Shown here piece after piece: positions 8,627 through 17,809 of a stretch of DNA of 64,000 bases. Under the pieces are notes generated by a model that ran no database searches, was not told where the DNA came from, and saw only the letters and a program-made list of their open reading frames with translations. The stretch is from Roseomonas sp. AR75. GTDB lineage: Bacteria; Pseudomonadota; Alphaproteobacteria; Acetobacterales; Acetobacteraceae. Made by a program: the position numbers and the translations under genes. The stretch covers positions 806,001 through 870,000 of the forward strand of contig NZ_STGB01000001.1 in NCBI RefSeq assembly GCF_005222815.1, read 5' to 3'. The first letter of the stretch is position 1. Every line of letters begins with the position of its first letter.

Positions 8627-9265
8627 ATGCCCTTCACGCTGCCGCCCCTGCCCTACTCGACCAATGCGCTCGCCGCCAACGGCATGTGCCAGGAGACCCT
8701 GGAACTGCACCATGGCAAGCACCACAACGCCTATGTGACGGCCCTGAACGGCCTGATCGAGAGCAAGGGCCTGGCGGGCAAGTCGCTCGAGCAGATCTGC
8801 GCGGAGGCCGGCAAGGCCGGCGCCGACGGCACGCCGGTGCTGAACCAGGCGGGCCAGCACTGGAACCACATCCTGTTCTGGCAGGTACTGCAGCCCGGCG
8901 GCGGCGGCGAGGACCTGCCCGGCGCGCTGAAGGCGAAGATCGACAGCGACCTCGGCGGCCTCGCGAAGTTCAAGGAGGACTTCAAGCAGGCCGGCGTCAC
9001 GCAGTTCGGCTCCGGCTGGGCCTGGCTGGTCGTCGGCGGTGACGGCAAGCTGAAGATCACCAAGACGCCGAACGGCGCGAACCCGCTCTCCACCGGCGAA
9101 GGCCAGCCGATCCTTGGCGTGGATGTGTGGGAGCACGCCTACTACCTGGATTTCCGCAACGTCCGTCCGAACTACCTGCAGAACTTCCTGGACAAGCTGG
9201 TCAACTGGGAAGTGGTGAACGACCTGCTGCAGAAGGGCGGGATGAAGAGCGGCCAGAGCGCCTGA
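8627..9265 (+). CDS. sodB: Superoxide dismutase, Fe/Mn family (Fe type likely)
   Basis: The protein has 212 residues and no signal peptide, so it is cytoplasmic. It converts superoxide to H2O2 and O2. The four metal ligands are visible: His28 in ELHHGKHH, His in NHILFW, and Asp/His in DVWEHAYY. The Gly/Gln pattern near AGQHWNH and the FGSGWAWLV block are typical of iron enzymes, though Mn or cambialistic use cannot be excluded. A strong hairpin terminator follows the stop. It faces yajC convergently. Confidence 0.95.
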   Translation: MPFTLPPLPYSTNALAANGMCQETLELHHGKHHNAYVTALNGLIESKGLAGKSLEQICAEAGKAGADGTPVLNQAGQHWNHILFWQVLQPGGGGEDLPGALKAKIDSDLGGLAKFKEDFKQAGVTQFGSGWAWLVVGGDGKLKITKTPNGANPLSTGEGQPILGVDVWEHAYYLDFRNVRPNYLQNFLDKLVNWEVVNDLLQKGGMKSGQSA

Positions 9266-9272
9266 ATCGAAA

Positions 9273-9300
9273 GAGCCTTTCCGCCCGGGCGGAAAGGCTC
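9273..9300. terminator. Bidirectional hairpin between sodB and yajC
   Basis: GAGCCTTTCCGCCC is followed directly by its exact reverse complement, a 28-base perfect palindrome that folds with a 12-bp stem and 4-base loop. It starts seven bases after the sodB stop. No long T-run follows on either side. Confidence 0.7.
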
Positions 9301-9313
9301 CCTTCGCGGCAAC

Positions 9314-9341
9314 GGGCCCGGCACCGCATGGCGCCGGGCCC
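9314..9341 (-). terminator. GC-rich hairpin downstream of yajC
   Basis: GGGCCCGGC (9314-9322) pairs with GCCGGGCCC (9333-9341). It lies ten bases past the yajC stop on the minus strand and probably ends that transcript, with the adjacent palindrome ending sodB. Confidence 0.55.
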
Positions 9342-9350
9342 GCTCTGCTT

Positions 9351-9704
9351 TCAGCCCTTCGTTACTGCGGGCTTCGGATCGTTGGCCGCCGCGGGCGGCT
9401 GCAGCACGCTGGTAATGGTGCCGCGCAGCACCGTCACGCGCGTGCCGGGGGCGATCTCCACCTCGATCTCGTCGCTGTCGTCGCGCACCTTGCTGATGGT
9501 GCCGACGATGCCGCCGCCGGTGATGACCCGGTCGTTGCGCTTGAGCTTGCCCAGCATCTCCCGGTGGTCCTTCATCTTCTTCTGCTGCGGGCGGATCAGC
9601 AGGAAATAGAAGACGGCGAAGATCAGGATCAGCGGCAGAAGCTGCATGACGATCGCCGCGGAGCCGCCAGCGGCGTCCTGGGCGTAGGCGGGAGAGATCC
9701 ACAT
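9351..9704 (-). CDS. yajC: Preprotein translocase subunit YajC
   Basis: The protein has 117 residues, starting MWISPAYAQDAAGGS. One membrane segment (about 19-37, LLPLILIFAVFYFLLIRPQ) is followed by the conserved RPQQKKMKDH region and a small cytoplasmic domain (NDRVITGGGIVGTISKV, then VTVLRGTI). YajC joins SecDF-YidC at the Sec translocon. secD and secF, often next to it, are not here; the divergent neighbour is a DUF815 ATPase. Confidence 0.93.
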   Translation of the reverse strand: MWISPAYAQDAAGGSAAIVMQLLPLILIFAVFYFLLIRPQQKKMKDHREMLGKLKRNDRVITGGGIVGTISKVRDDSDEIEVEIAPGTRVTVLRGTITSVLQPPAAANDPKPAVTKG

Positions 9705-9803
9705 GGCGGTCCGGCGTCCGTTTCTTGCGGGTGGGTTGCGGGGATTCGGCGCGCAACCTAGCTTCCGCCCCCCCGCCGTCAACCCGCCCACCGGACCATC
9801 GCC

Positions 9804-10706
9804 GTGACCGACCACCCGTTCGCCGATCCCGCGCTGCTGCCCGCTCTCACCCGCATCGCGGAGGCGCTGGAGCGGCTGGCGCCGCCGCCGGCGCTGCGGC
9901 CGGATCTCGGCGCGGCGGACGCCTTCGTCTGGCACCCCGGCCCGCCGGCGCACCTCGCCGCCGTGCCGAAGGTCTCAGCCGTCGGCATCGGGCTGCTGAA
10001 GGGTGTCGAGCAGCAGAAGACCATATTGCTGGAGAACACGCTGCGCTTCGCGCGCGGGCTGCCGGCGAACAACGCGATGCTCTGGGGCGCACGGGGGATG
10101 GGCAAGTCCTCGCTGGTGAAGGCGGCGCATGCGACGGCGAATGCGGAGGTGCCGGGTTCGCTCGCGCTGATCGAGATCCATCGCGAGGACATCCGCACCC
10201 TGCCGGACCTGCTGAACATCCTGCGCGAAGATCGTTCGGACCCGCACCGCGGGGGCGGCCGCCGCTGCCTGGTGTTCTGCGACGACCTCTCCTTCGAGAA
10301 GGAGGACGCCGACTACAAGGCGCTGAAGAGCGTGCTGGATGGCGGCATCGAGGGACGCCCGGCGAATGTTCTTTTCTACGCAACCTCCAACCGCCGCCAC
10401 CTGATGCCGCGCGACATGATCGAGAACGAGCGCAGCACCGCCATCAATCCGGCCGAGGCGGTGGAGGAGAAGGTCAGCCTGTCCGACCGCTTCGGCCTGT
10501 GGATCGGCTTCCACAATTGCGACCAGGACACTTTCTTCGCGATGATCGAGGGCTACGCCGCAAGCTTCGGCCTTCCGGTCACGTCCGACGAGCTGCGCCA
10601 GGCGGCGGTCGAATGGTCGGTCACGCGGGGCGGGCGATCCGGGCGCGTCGCGTGGCAGTTCGTGCAGGACCTCGCCGGGCGGCTCGGCGTCCGCATTGCC
10701 GCCTGA
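9804..10706 (+). CDS. DUF815-family P-loop ATPase
   Basis: AAA-like protein of 300 residues with a GTG start. Walker A is GARGMGKSS near 94-102 and Walker B is CLVFCDDLSFE near 153. The GLPANNAMLWGARGMGKSSL block, ATSNRRHLMPR and DRFGLWIGF are hallmarks of DUF815 proteins, predicted cytoplasmic ATPases of unknown role. It is divergent from yajC, an arrangement I associate with alphaproteobacteria. Substrate and partner are unknown. Confidence 0.85.
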   Translation: MTDHPFADPALLPALTRIAEALERLAPPPALRPDLGAADAFVWHPGPPAHLAAVPKVSAVGIGLLKGVEQQKTILLENTLRFARGLPANNAMLWGARGMGKSSLVKAAHATANAEVPGSLALIEIHREDIRTLPDLLNILREDRSDPHRGGGRRCLVFCDDLSFEKEDADYKALKSVLDGGIEGRPANVLFYATSNRRHLMPRDMIENERSTAINPAEAVEEKVSLSDRFGLWIGFHNCDQDTFFAMIEGYAASFGLPVTSDELRQAAVEWSVTRGGRSGRVAWQFVQDLAGRLGVRIAA

Positions 10707-10871
10707 TGACGGCGCAGCGCGGATAGCTTGCCGGCCCGCTCTCCGGCGGATGAATTCGCGGACGTCATCACGAGGCCGCCTTGCGGCGCAGGCTGCGACC
10801 CGCGAGCGTTCCGCCGCGCGTCCCGTCAGGCCCGGTTCACGGACCGCCGGCGCGCTGTCCCGGAGCATCCC

Positions 10872-11102
10872 ATGTCGTCTGTCTTCAACCTCGCCCTTTC
10901 GCCATTCGCCTACGCGCTGGGACTCGCCTATTCGCGACCCTGGCTCTCCGTCATCGTCAGCGGCGTCGCGGGGCTGATTGCGCTCGCGCTGCATCACGAG
11001 ATCTGGATGGGCCTGCTGATCTCCTTCGGCGCCTACATGCTGATGTGGATGGACGAGGCGGAGCACCCGGTCGAAGCGGTCGCGCCGGACGCGGCGGAGT
11101 AG
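10872..11102 (+). CDS. Small membrane protein, unknown function
   Basis: The protein has 76 residues from the ATG at 10872; in-frame upstream starts lack supporting features. Two hydrophobic stretches (about 8-22 and 28-60, SVIVSGVAGLIALAL and GLLISFGAYMLMWM) suggest two membrane helices with a short acidic C-terminal tail. I do not recognise a family. It is convergent with serS. Confidence 0.5.
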   Translation: MSSVFNLALSPFAYALGLAYSRPWLSVIVSGVAGLIALALHHEIWMGLLISFGAYMLMWMDEAEHPVEAVAPDAAE

Positions 11103-11123
11103 CCGCGCGACGGAGCGGGCGCG

Positions 11124-12401
11124 TCAGCCGCGCGGCGCGATCCGCTCCAGCCCGCCCATCCAGGGCCGGAGCACCGCAGGGATGGCGATGCCGCCATCCG
11201 CGTCCTGGAATGTCTCCATCACCGCGATCAGCGCGCGGCCGACGGCGACGCCCGAGCCGTTCAGCGTGTGCAGGAATTCCGTTCCCTTGCCGCCGCCCGG
11301 GCGGAAGCGCGCCTCCATCCGCCGCGCCTGGAAGTCGCGGCAGTTGGAGCAGGAGGAGATCTCGCGCCACGCCTGCTGCCCCGGCAGCCAGACCTCCAGG
11401 TCGTAGGTCTTGGCGGCGCCGAAGCCGGTGTCGCCCGCGCAGAGCAGCACACGGCGCCAGGTGAGGCCGAGCTCGGTCAGCACGCGCTCGGCACAGCGCG
11501 TCATGCGCTCATGCTCCTCCGCGGACTTGTCCGGCGTGGTGACGGAGACCAGTTCCACCTTCGGGAACTGGTGCTGACGCAGCATGCCGCGGGTGTCCCG
11601 ACCGGCTGCGCCGGCTTCCGAGCGGAAGCAGGGCGTCAGCGCGGTGAGGCGGACCGGCTCGCCCGGTTCCGCGATGATCTCGCCGCGCACGAAATTGGTG
11701 AGCGGCACCTCCGCGGTCGGGATCAGCCAGCGGCCATCGGTGGTGCGGAACAGGTCCTCGCCGAACTTCGGCAACTGGCCAGTGCCGTACATCGTGGCGT
11801 CGTTGACAAGGTACGGCACCGTCGCCTCGGTGTAGCCGTGCTCCTCGGTGTGGAGCGTGATCATCCACTGGCCGAGCGCACGTTCCAGCCGGGCGAGCGC
11901 GCCCTTCAGCACGGTGAAGCGCGCGCCGGCGAGCTTGCCCGCCGTGGCGAAGTCCATCAGGCCGAGTCCCTCGCCGAGCTCGAAATGCTGCCTGGCGGCG
12001 AAGGGGAACGCCGCGGGCTCGCCCTGGACATGCTGGACGACATTGGCCGACTCGTCGGCGCCGTCGGGCACCTCAGGGTCGAGGCGGTTCGGCAGCGTGG
12101 CAAGCAGCGCGTCCCTTGCCTTCTCCTGCACATCCGGATCGGCGGCGGCCGCGGCATCCATCGCGGCCTTGACCTCCGCCTTCAGCCGCTCGGCCTCGGC
12201 CGTGTCGCCGGCCTTCATCGCGGCGCCGATACGGCGTGAGAGTTCATTCCGCGTGGTCTGCGCCGCCTGGACGATGCGCGTCGCCTCGATGCGCAGGTCA
12301 TCGAGCCGCAGGGCCTCGGCGGCAGCCGCAGCCATGCCACGCCGGGCCAGCGCCGCGTCGAAGGCCGCGGGATCGGCCCGCAGGGCACGGATGTCATGCA
12401 T
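11124..12401 (-). CDS. serS: Seryl-tRNA synthetase
   Basis: Class II synthetase of 425 residues, charging tRNA-Ser. The N-terminal antiparallel coiled-coil arm covers about 30-105. The catalytic core includes [14 protein letters not shown], motif 2 around [18 protein letters not shown] and motif 3 at the C-terminus ([16 protein letters not shown]). It sits at the end of the tat cluster, its usual alphaproteobacterial place. Confidence 0.97.
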   Translation of the reverse strand: MHDIRALRADPAAFDAALARRGMAAAAAEALRLDDLRIEATRIVQAAQTTRNELSRRIGAAMKAGDTAEAERLKAEVKAAMDAAAAADPDVQEKARDALLATLPNRLDPEVPDGADESANVVQHVQGEPAAFPFAARQHFELGEGLGLMDFATAGKLAGARFTVLKGALARLERALGQWMITLHTEEHGYTEATVPYLVNDATMYGTGQLPKFGEDLFRTTDGRWLIPTAEVPLTNFVRGEIIAEPGEPVRLTALTPCFRSEAGAAGRDTRGMLRQHQFPKVELVSVTTPDKSAEEHERMTRCAERVLTELGLTWRRVLLCAGDTGFGAAKTYDLEVWLPGQQAWREISSCSNCRDFQARRMEARFRPGGGKGTEFLHTLNGSGVAVGRALIAVMETFQDADGGIAIPAVLRPWMGGLERIAPRG

Positions 12402-12451
12402 GGTGAGGCACCTGTCGCATCGAGTGCCGCAGGAGGCGGCAGAGACGCTCG

Positions 12452-12883
12452 CTATGGAAGCTTTCGCAGGCCGTCAAGGAAAGCAGCCACCTCTTCCTCC
12501 AGCCAGACAACGCCGTCCTGCCAGAAGCGCAGCAGCGCATCGCGGTTCAGCGCCGCCCAGGCCTCGATGCGCGCCTCACTGGCGCGCGCTACACGCAGCG
12601 GCAGCCCCATGTTGATCGCGCGCGGCGGATCCTCGAGTGTCACGACGAGGCAGGGGCCGTCTCGCTCAGGCCTGCCGGGCAACCACTTGATCCGCTGCCC
12701 GTGCGCCGCCATGCGGGTCGAAATGAAGATCGTGCCGGCAACCCCTGTGCGCTGTTGCGAGAGGTTCACGATCTCCACCATCTCGTCGCGCGCGGGGTCG
12801 TAGGCGCCCGCCTTGCCTGCCGCATCTCCGATCGCGGCCTGCTCCCCGGCAAAGCCGCGCGGCTCCGCGGGCTTGGCGCTCAC
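12452..12883 (-). CDS. Uncharacterised protein between tatC and serS
   Basis: The protein has 143 residues with a GTG start that overlaps the tatC stop (GTGA), which implies translational coupling. No signal peptide or membrane segment is visible. Recognisable features are [40 protein letters not shown] and [11 protein letters not shown], followed by a helical C-terminus rich in Trp and Glu. I do not recognise the family. The location suggests a housekeeping or membrane-linked role, but that is inference. Confidence 0.65.
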   Translation of the reverse strand: MSAKPAEPRGFAGEQAAIGDAAGKAGAYDPARDEMVEIVNLSQQRTGVAGTIFISTRMAAHGQRIKWLPGRPERDGPCLVVTLEDPPRAINMGLPLRVARASEARIEAWAALNRDALLRFWQDGVVWLEEEVAAFLDGLRKLP

Positions 12884-13668
12884 GTCGTGTCCCCGTCCTT
12901 CTTCTTCGCCATCCAGCCGGCCGCGAGAATCGAGATCTCGTAGAGAAGGATCAGCGGCAGCGCGAGGCCGATCTGGCTGATCACGTCGGGCGGCGTGATG
13001 ACCGCGGCGATCACGAACATGCCGACGATCGCGTAGCGCCGACCCTTCTTCAGACCCTCCACGCTCACGATGCCGACCTTGGCCATCAGCGTCAGCGCCA
13101 CCGGAAGCTGGAAGGCGATGCCGAAGGCCAGGATCATGTGCATGACCAGCGAGAGATATTCGCTGACCTTCGCCTCGAGCTGGATCGCCACCGTGCCGGC
13201 CTCGGCCGGGGTCTCGAAGCTGATGAAGAACTGCCAGGCCATCGGGAAGATGGCGTAGTAGGCCATCGCCGCACCGGCGACGAACAGGAAGGGCGAAGCG
13301 ATGAGGAAGGGCATGATGGCCTTCTTCTCGCTGCGGTAGAGGCCCGGTGCGATGAACAGCCAGAGCTGCGTTGCCCACATCGGGAAGCTGAAGAAGACGG
13401 CGCCGAAGAAGGCGACCTTCAGGTAGGTGAAGAAGGCCTCGTAGAGCGCGGTGAAGATCATCCGCCGCTCCTGCCCGCTCTGGGAGGACAGGATGTCGGC
13501 CAGCGGCGCGGCCAGGAAGCCGTAGATCTGCCGCGAGAAATAGTAGCAGACGGCGAAGCAGATGATGAAGGCGCCGATCGACCACATGAGCCGCGTACGC
13601 AGCTCCATGAGGTGCTCGATCAACGGCATCGGCTTGTCGTCGATCGTATCTTCGGGATCGCGCGGCAC
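12880..13668 (-). CDS. tatC: Sec-independent translocase subunit TatC
   Basis: TatC of 262 residues, the signal-binding core of the twin-arginine translocase. The N-terminal PLIEHLMELRTRL is the conserved TatC opening. Six membrane helices are predicted, with AFGIAFQLPVAL and the conserved Pro/Glu loop regions. The gene lies 18 bp after tatB. Several window products (the receptor with GRRRLLQ, for example) carry twin-arginine-like signals. Confidence 0.96.
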   Translation of the reverse strand: MPRDPEDTIDDKPMPLIEHLMELRTRLMWSIGAFIICFAVCYYFSRQIYGFLAAPLADILSSQSGQERRMIFTALYEAFFTYLKVAFFGAVFFSFPMWATQLWLFIAPGLYRSEKKAIMPFLIASPFLFVAGAAMAYYAIFPMAWQFFISFETPAEAGTVAIQLEAKVSEYLSLVMHMILAFGIAFQLPVALTLMAKVGIVSVEGLKKGRRYAIVGMFVIAAVITPPDVISQIGLALPLILLYEISILAAGWMAKKKDGDTT

Positions 13669-13686
13669 GGTGGAAGCTTTCGGGTC

Positions 13687-14247
13687 TCAGGCCGCAGGTC
13701 CGCTGGCGCCGGCGGGCGGCGGCGCGGCAGTCACGGGCGATGGCGGCGGTGGCGGCGATGCGGGCGGCGGCGATGCGGGTGGCGGCGGCGTTGCCGCCGC
13801 GATGCCCGGCGGCACGAAGGCGGGCGCCGCAACGGGCTGCGGCGGCTGGGCAGCGGGTTCCTCCGGCCCCGCCGCGGGCGATTCAGGCGGCGGTGTCACG
13901 GCGGCGCCATGCGCCGGCGGCGGCCGGTCGTCGAAGGCGTCCTTCAGCGGGTTGCCGATCGGATCCTCGTTGAAGGTCTGGCGAAGCGACCCGTCCTTGT
14001 CGACCTCGCGCTCCACGGCGCCGCGGAAGTCGAAGTTGCGGATCTCGTTGATCTGGCTTCGCACGTCCTCGAGCTTGGCCTCGCGCACCACCTCGTCCAG
14101 CTGGCCCTGGAATTCGCCGGCCATCCGGCGCAGCTTCTGGATGCCCTTGGCTACGCCGCGCACCGCCTCCGGCAGGTCCTTCGGGCCGATGACGACCACC
14201 GCGACCACCGCGATCAGCGCAAGTTCCGTCCAGTCGAGACCGAGCAT
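13687..14247 (-). CDS. tatB: Sec-independent translocase subunit TatB
   Basis: The protein has 186 residues, starting MLGLDWTELALIAVVAVVVIG. The N-terminal membrane helix ends in the conserved Gly-Pro-Lys hinge (IGPKDLPEAVR). An amphipathic helix and a charged coiled region follow (to about 110). The last 75 or so residues are an unusually long Pro/Ala tail (PPPPASPPPASPP), which is low complexity and probably unstructured. tatA, normally just upstream, is absent here. Confidence 0.93.
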   Translation of the reverse strand: MLGLDWTELALIAVVAVVVIGPKDLPEAVRGVAKGIQKLRRMAGEFQGQLDEVVREAKLEDVRSQINEIRNFDFRGAVEREVDKDGSLRQTFNEDPIGNPLKDAFDDRPPPAHGAAVTPPPESPAAGPEEPAAQPPQPVAAPAFVPPGIAAATPPPPASPPPASPPPPPSPVTAAPPPAGASGPAA

Positions 14248-14350
14248 GCCACCCCTTCCCCGCACCCGGCTTCTTGGCCCCGGCGGCGGGGCGTTCCCGT
14301 TAGCAGGAAGGCCGCGCCCCGCCAATGCGGCCGGCTTGCGTTCGCCCTAC

Positions 14351-15457
14351 TTAGGGTGTCTCGGCCGGGAATACGAAGGCCCGCTCGGCATCCATCGCAA
14401 CGGACACCTTCTCTCCACGCTTCAGCCAGATTCCCGGCGGCAGCCGGGCGTGCAGGTGCAGCAGCCCGCCTTGCCCGTCGGGCACGGCCAGGTGGACCAG
14501 CGTGGTCGCGCCAAGCAGTCGGCAGGCCTCGACCTCGGCCATGGTTCCGCCCCCCGGTGCGGCGGCCGGCGGCTCCAGCGAGGGCGCCCCCAGCACGCGG
14601 AGGCCCTCCGGCCGCAGCAACACCTCCAGCGCCGCGCCGTCCTCCCGCGGAAGGCCGCTTGCGGGCAGGCGGTTGCCGAGCGCGATGGCGCCGATCGGCG
14701 TCTCCGCCCGGCCGGCCTGCAGCCGCGCGGGTAGCCGGTTCACCTCGCCCAGGAAGGTGGCAACGAAACGGCTTTCCGGAGCCAGATAGAGATCGGCCGG
14801 TGTGCCGAGCTGCTCGATCCGCCCCTCGTTCATCAGGGCGATCCGGTCCGCCATGAACATCGCTTCCTCGGCGTCATGCGTGACGATGAGGGTGGCGATG
14901 CCGGCTTCCTGCAGCACATGCAGCGTGTCGTCGCGCACCTGCTCCCGCAGGCGCGCATCCAGGCTGGCGAAGGCCTCGTCCAGCAGCAGCACGGCCGGGC
15001 GCGGCGCCATGGCGCGGGCCAGGGCCACGCGCTGCTGCTGCCCGCCGGACAGCATGTGCGGCCAGGATTGGGCGTAGCCCTCCAGCCCGACACGGGCCAG
15101 CGCATCCATGATCCGCCATTTGCGCTGGCCGCGCGGCACGAATCGCAGGCCGAAGGCGACGTTCTCCTCGACGGTCAGGTGCGGGAACAGGGCGTAGTCC
15201 TGGAAGACGAAGCCGACGCCGCGGGCTTCCGGCGGCACCTCGCGCCCTGGCTCGGCAATGGTCTGCTCGCCGAGCGCGATGCGCCCGGCCTGCAACGGTT
15301 CCAGCCCTGCGGCCAGCCGCAACAGCGTGGTCTTGCCGCAGCCGGAAGGGCCGAGCAGGCAGACGATCTCGCCGGGCTTCGCGGCCAGCGACAGGCCCCG
15401 CAGCACCTCGCCGCGCTCGGGATAGGCGTGCCGGATCGAGTCGAAGGATATTGTCAC
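14351..15457 (-). CDS. ABC transporter ATPase, ferric-iron/FbpC-like
   Basis: ATPase of 368 residues. Walker A GPSGCGKTT is at 36-44, the Q-loop is VFQDYALFPHLT, the signature is LSGGQQQRVALARAM and Walker B is VLLLDEAFASLDA. The C-terminal third (from about 240) is a TOBE-type regulatory domain. Closest by eye are FbpC/PotA-type importers for ferric iron or polyamines. No permease or binding protein lies beside it, so it is an orphan here. It sits between scpB and tatB, where tatA is expected. Confidence 0.8.
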   Translation of the reverse strand: MTISFDSIRHAYPERGEVLRGLSLAAKPGEIVCLLGPSGCGKTTLLRLAAGLEPLQAGRIALGEQTIAEPGREVPPEARGVGFVFQDYALFPHLTVEENVAFGLRFVPRGQRKWRIMDALARVGLEGYAQSWPHMLSGGQQQRVALARAMAPRPAVLLLDEAFASLDARLREQVRDDTLHVLQEAGIATLIVTHDAEEAMFMADRIALMNEGRIEQLGTPADLYLAPESRFVATFLGEVNRLPARLQAGRAETPIGAIALGNRLPASGLPREDGAALEVLLRPEGLRVLGAPSLEPPAAAPGGGTMAEVEACRLLGATTLVHLAVPDGQGGLLHLHARLPPGIWLKRGEKVSVAMDAERAFVFPAETP

Positions 15458-15606
15458 TGTTCCGCGCCCTCAGACGCCGGGCGCGCGCTCCGCGCGCTTG
15501 GCTTGCGCGCAGGCGACGGCCAGCGCGGGGGGCAAGGTCAGGTTGTACGCGGGCCGCCTTCGCGGCCTCGGCGCGCACAAGACGGCGCGCGCCGCCGGCT
15601 CCCTCG

Positions 15607-16281
15607 TCACGCCCGGGATTCCTCGGCCGGAGTTACCTCGGGAGCGGTCTCGTCCTCCGCCCTCTCCTCCGCCGCGGCCAGCAGGGGCGCCGCCACCTCC
15701 GCGCTCACCAGTTCCTCGCGCTTCGGCAGGTCCTTGATCGAGGCGAGGCCGAACTGCTCCAGGAAACGCGGCGTGGTGCCCCAGAGGGTCGGGCGGCCCG
15801 GCACCTCCTTGTGGCCCTTCGGCGCGATCAGCCCGTGTTCCAGCAGCGCTTCCAGCGTCGCCTGGGAAAGGCCGGCGCCCCGGATCTCCTCGACCTCGGC
15901 GCGGGTCACCGGCTGGTGCCAGGCGATGACGGCCAGCGTCTCCATCGCAACACGCGGCAGCCGCCGCGGCACCTCCACCACGCGGGTCAAGGCGGGGGCG
16001 AGGTCAGGCGCGGTGCGCAGCGCCCAGCCGCCGGCGACCTCGGCCAGCACCACGCCGCGGCCATGCAACGCCTCGCCCAGCGCGGCCAGCACCGTCGCAG
16101 CCGCCTGCCCCTCCGGCAGCACCTGCTGCAGCCGCTGCGGCGTCACCGGCCGGTCGGAGGCGAAGAGCAGGGCTTCGGCCAGCCGCACCGCCTCCGGCGT
16201 CGCCGGTTCGGGGGGCGCTGCTTGCTCTGCTGCCGCCGCAGGCTCCTCCGGCGGGGCCGCATCCTCAGGCGGCGCGGACAT
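15607..16281 (-). CDS. scpB: Segregation and condensation protein B
   Basis: ScpB of 224 residues from the ATG at 16281. An acidic Ala/Pro N-terminal tail (1-28) precedes two winged-helix domains: EALLFASDRPVTPQRLQQVL, then AVIAWHQPVTRAEVEEIRG and APKGHKEVPGRPTLWGTT. ScpB dimerises and binds ScpA to bridge SMC in the bacterial condensin. The start overlaps scpA by 17 bp. Confidence 0.93.
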   Translation of the reverse strand: MSAPPEDAAPPEEPAAAAEQAAPPEPATPEAVRLAEALLFASDRPVTPQRLQQVLPEGQAAATVLAALGEALHGRGVVLAEVAGGWALRTAPDLAPALTRVVEVPRRLPRVAMETLAVIAWHQPVTRAEVEEIRGAGLSQATLEALLEHGLIAPKGHKEVPGRPTLWGTTPRFLEQFGLASIKDLPKREELVSAEVAAPLLAAAEERAEDETAPEVTPAEESRA

Positions 16282-17101
16282 CCTTGTTCTCCTCCACGCG
16301 CTCGGCGCGGCGGAGCATGATGGGACCGAAGGCCCGCTCCTGACGAAGCTCCACCGCGCCGCCGCGGGCCATCTCCAAGCCTGCCACGAGCGTGCTGGCA
16401 AGTGCCGCGCGGCGTTCCACGGTGTCGAGCGAGGCGCCGACCTCGCCATCCGGCAGGAATCGCTGCAGCACCGCCCAGGAGGGGAAGCCGCCGAGGGTGC
16501 GGGCGAGATGGGTGATCGCTTCCTGGACCGACCACAGGCGGCGGGGCTTCGGGCGGTAGGGGCGCTTGGCGATGGCGCGCCGTCGCCCCGCGACATAGGC
16601 CTGGCACAGCGCGGAGAGGTCGGCGCGGATGCCGGAGCGGTCCTGCACCGTCAGGTCCTCCGGCGCGCCGCGCGGGAACAGGTCGCGGAACAGCTGCGGC
16701 CGGGCGCCGAGCCAGGCGGCACCGGCCCGCATCCGCTCCAGCTCGGCGAGGCGGTCGGTCAGGCGGCCGGCAACCGCCTCCGGATCCTCCCCGGCGGCTT
16801 CTTCCTTCGGCAGCAGCAAGCGGGACTTCAGCCAGGCCAGCCAGGCCGCCATCACCAGCCATTCCGCCTGGAGTTCCAGCCGCATCCCACGCGCCGTCTC
16901 GATCACCGCCAGGTACTGGTCCACCAGGGCGACGATGGAGATGCGCTCCAGATCCACCTTCTGCGCCCTGGCGAGATCCAGCAGCAGGTCGAGCGGCCCC
17001 TCGAAACCGTCGAGCTGCAGGTGCAGCACCGGCGCCGTGGCCGCGCCGAGCGGGGCGGGAAAGGCAGGCGCGGCAGGGGTCTGGATGGCGGCGGCGGTCA
17101 T
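16265..17101 (-). CDS. scpA: Segregation and condensation protein A (kleisin)
   Basis: The protein has 278 residues from the ATG at 17101, with AAGGGGGA just upstream. The conserved kleisin opening LDGFEGPLDLLLDLARAQKVD is near 30-50. Helical middle and C-terminal winged-helix regions are visible (KPRRLWSVQEAITHLARTL). It bridges SMC heads in chromosome condensation. The gene lies 13 bp after the M50 protease gene and overlaps scpB. Confidence 0.93.
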   Translation of the reverse strand: MTAAAIQTPAAPAFPAPLGAATAPVLHLQLDGFEGPLDLLLDLARAQKVDLERISIVALVDQYLAVIETARGMRLELQAEWLVMAAWLAWLKSRLLLPKEEAAGEDPEAVAGRLTDRLAELERMRAGAAWLGARPQLFRDLFPRGAPEDLTVQDRSGIRADLSALCQAYVAGRRRAIAKRPYRPKPRRLWSVQEAITHLARTLGGFPSWAVLQRFLPDGEVGASLDTVERRAALASTLVAGLEMARGGAVELRQERAFGPIMLRRAERVEENKDVRAA

Positions 17102-17114
17102 GCGGCTCCCCCTT

Positions 17115-17807
17115 CTAGTTGCCGGACAGGATGAAGATCGCGCGCAGCACCGGCAGCGCGACATGGGCCAGCAGCCAGCCGAGCGGATTGAAGCCCGGCA
17201 CCAGCGAGGGCAGCACGAAGATCAGGCCCAGCACGATCAGCAGCCCCGCGCGCTCCAGCGAGGCGACGGCGCGCGCCGCCGGGGCGGGCAGGATGCCGAC
17301 CAGGATGCGTCCCCCGTCCAGGGGCGGAATCGGCAGGAGGTTGAAACAGGCCAGGACGACATTCACCAGCATGCTGATCGCGACGAAGCGCAGAAGCCAT
17401 TCCGTCACCGCCAGGGGCAGCGAATCGGCCAGCGCCTCCACCCCATGGGCGGCGATCCCGAAGCCCCAGGCAAGGGCGAAATTGATTCCGGGCCCGGCCG
17501 CCGCGACCAGCACCATGCCCCAGCGCGGGTTGCGCAGCCGCCAGATGTCCACCGGCACGGGCTTCGCCCAGCCGAACATCGCCTCCACCCGGCCGATGGT
17601 GAGCATCTGCGTCGCAAGAAGCATTCCCGGCACGATCAGTGTGCCCACCGGGTCCACATGGCGCAGCGGGTTGAGGCTCAGCCGTCCCGCGCGCTCCGCG
17701 GTGTCGTCCCCGAGCCATTTCGCGGCATAGCCATGCGCCGCCTCATGCAGGGTGATGGCGAGGATCGCCGCCAGGGCGATGGCCGAGACTTCCGCGATCC
17801 AGGACAT
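17115..17807 (-). CDS. Site-2-protease-family (M50) intramembrane metalloprotease
   Basis: Multi-span membrane protein of 230 residues. The zinc-binding HExxH motif is LHEAAHGYAAKWLGD near 20-34, and the third-ligand motif is NLLPIPPLDGGRIL near 158-171. This is the compact group without PDZ domains. Members cut or process membrane proteins; targets are unknown. It is packed between nagZ (2 bp) and scpA (13 bp), so it is co-transcribed with both. Confidence 0.87.
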   Translation of the reverse strand: MSWIAEVSAIALAAILAITLHEAAHGYAAKWLGDDTAERAGRLSLNPLRHVDPVGTLIVPGMLLATQMLTIGRVEAMFGWAKPVPVDIWRLRNPRWGMVLVAAAGPGINFALAWGFGIAAHGVEALADSLPLAVTEWLLRFVAISMLVNVVLACFNLLPIPPLDGGRILVGILPAPAARAVASLERAGLLIVLGLIFVLPSLVPGFNPLGWLLAHVALPVLRAIFILSGN

Positions 17808-17809
17808 GG

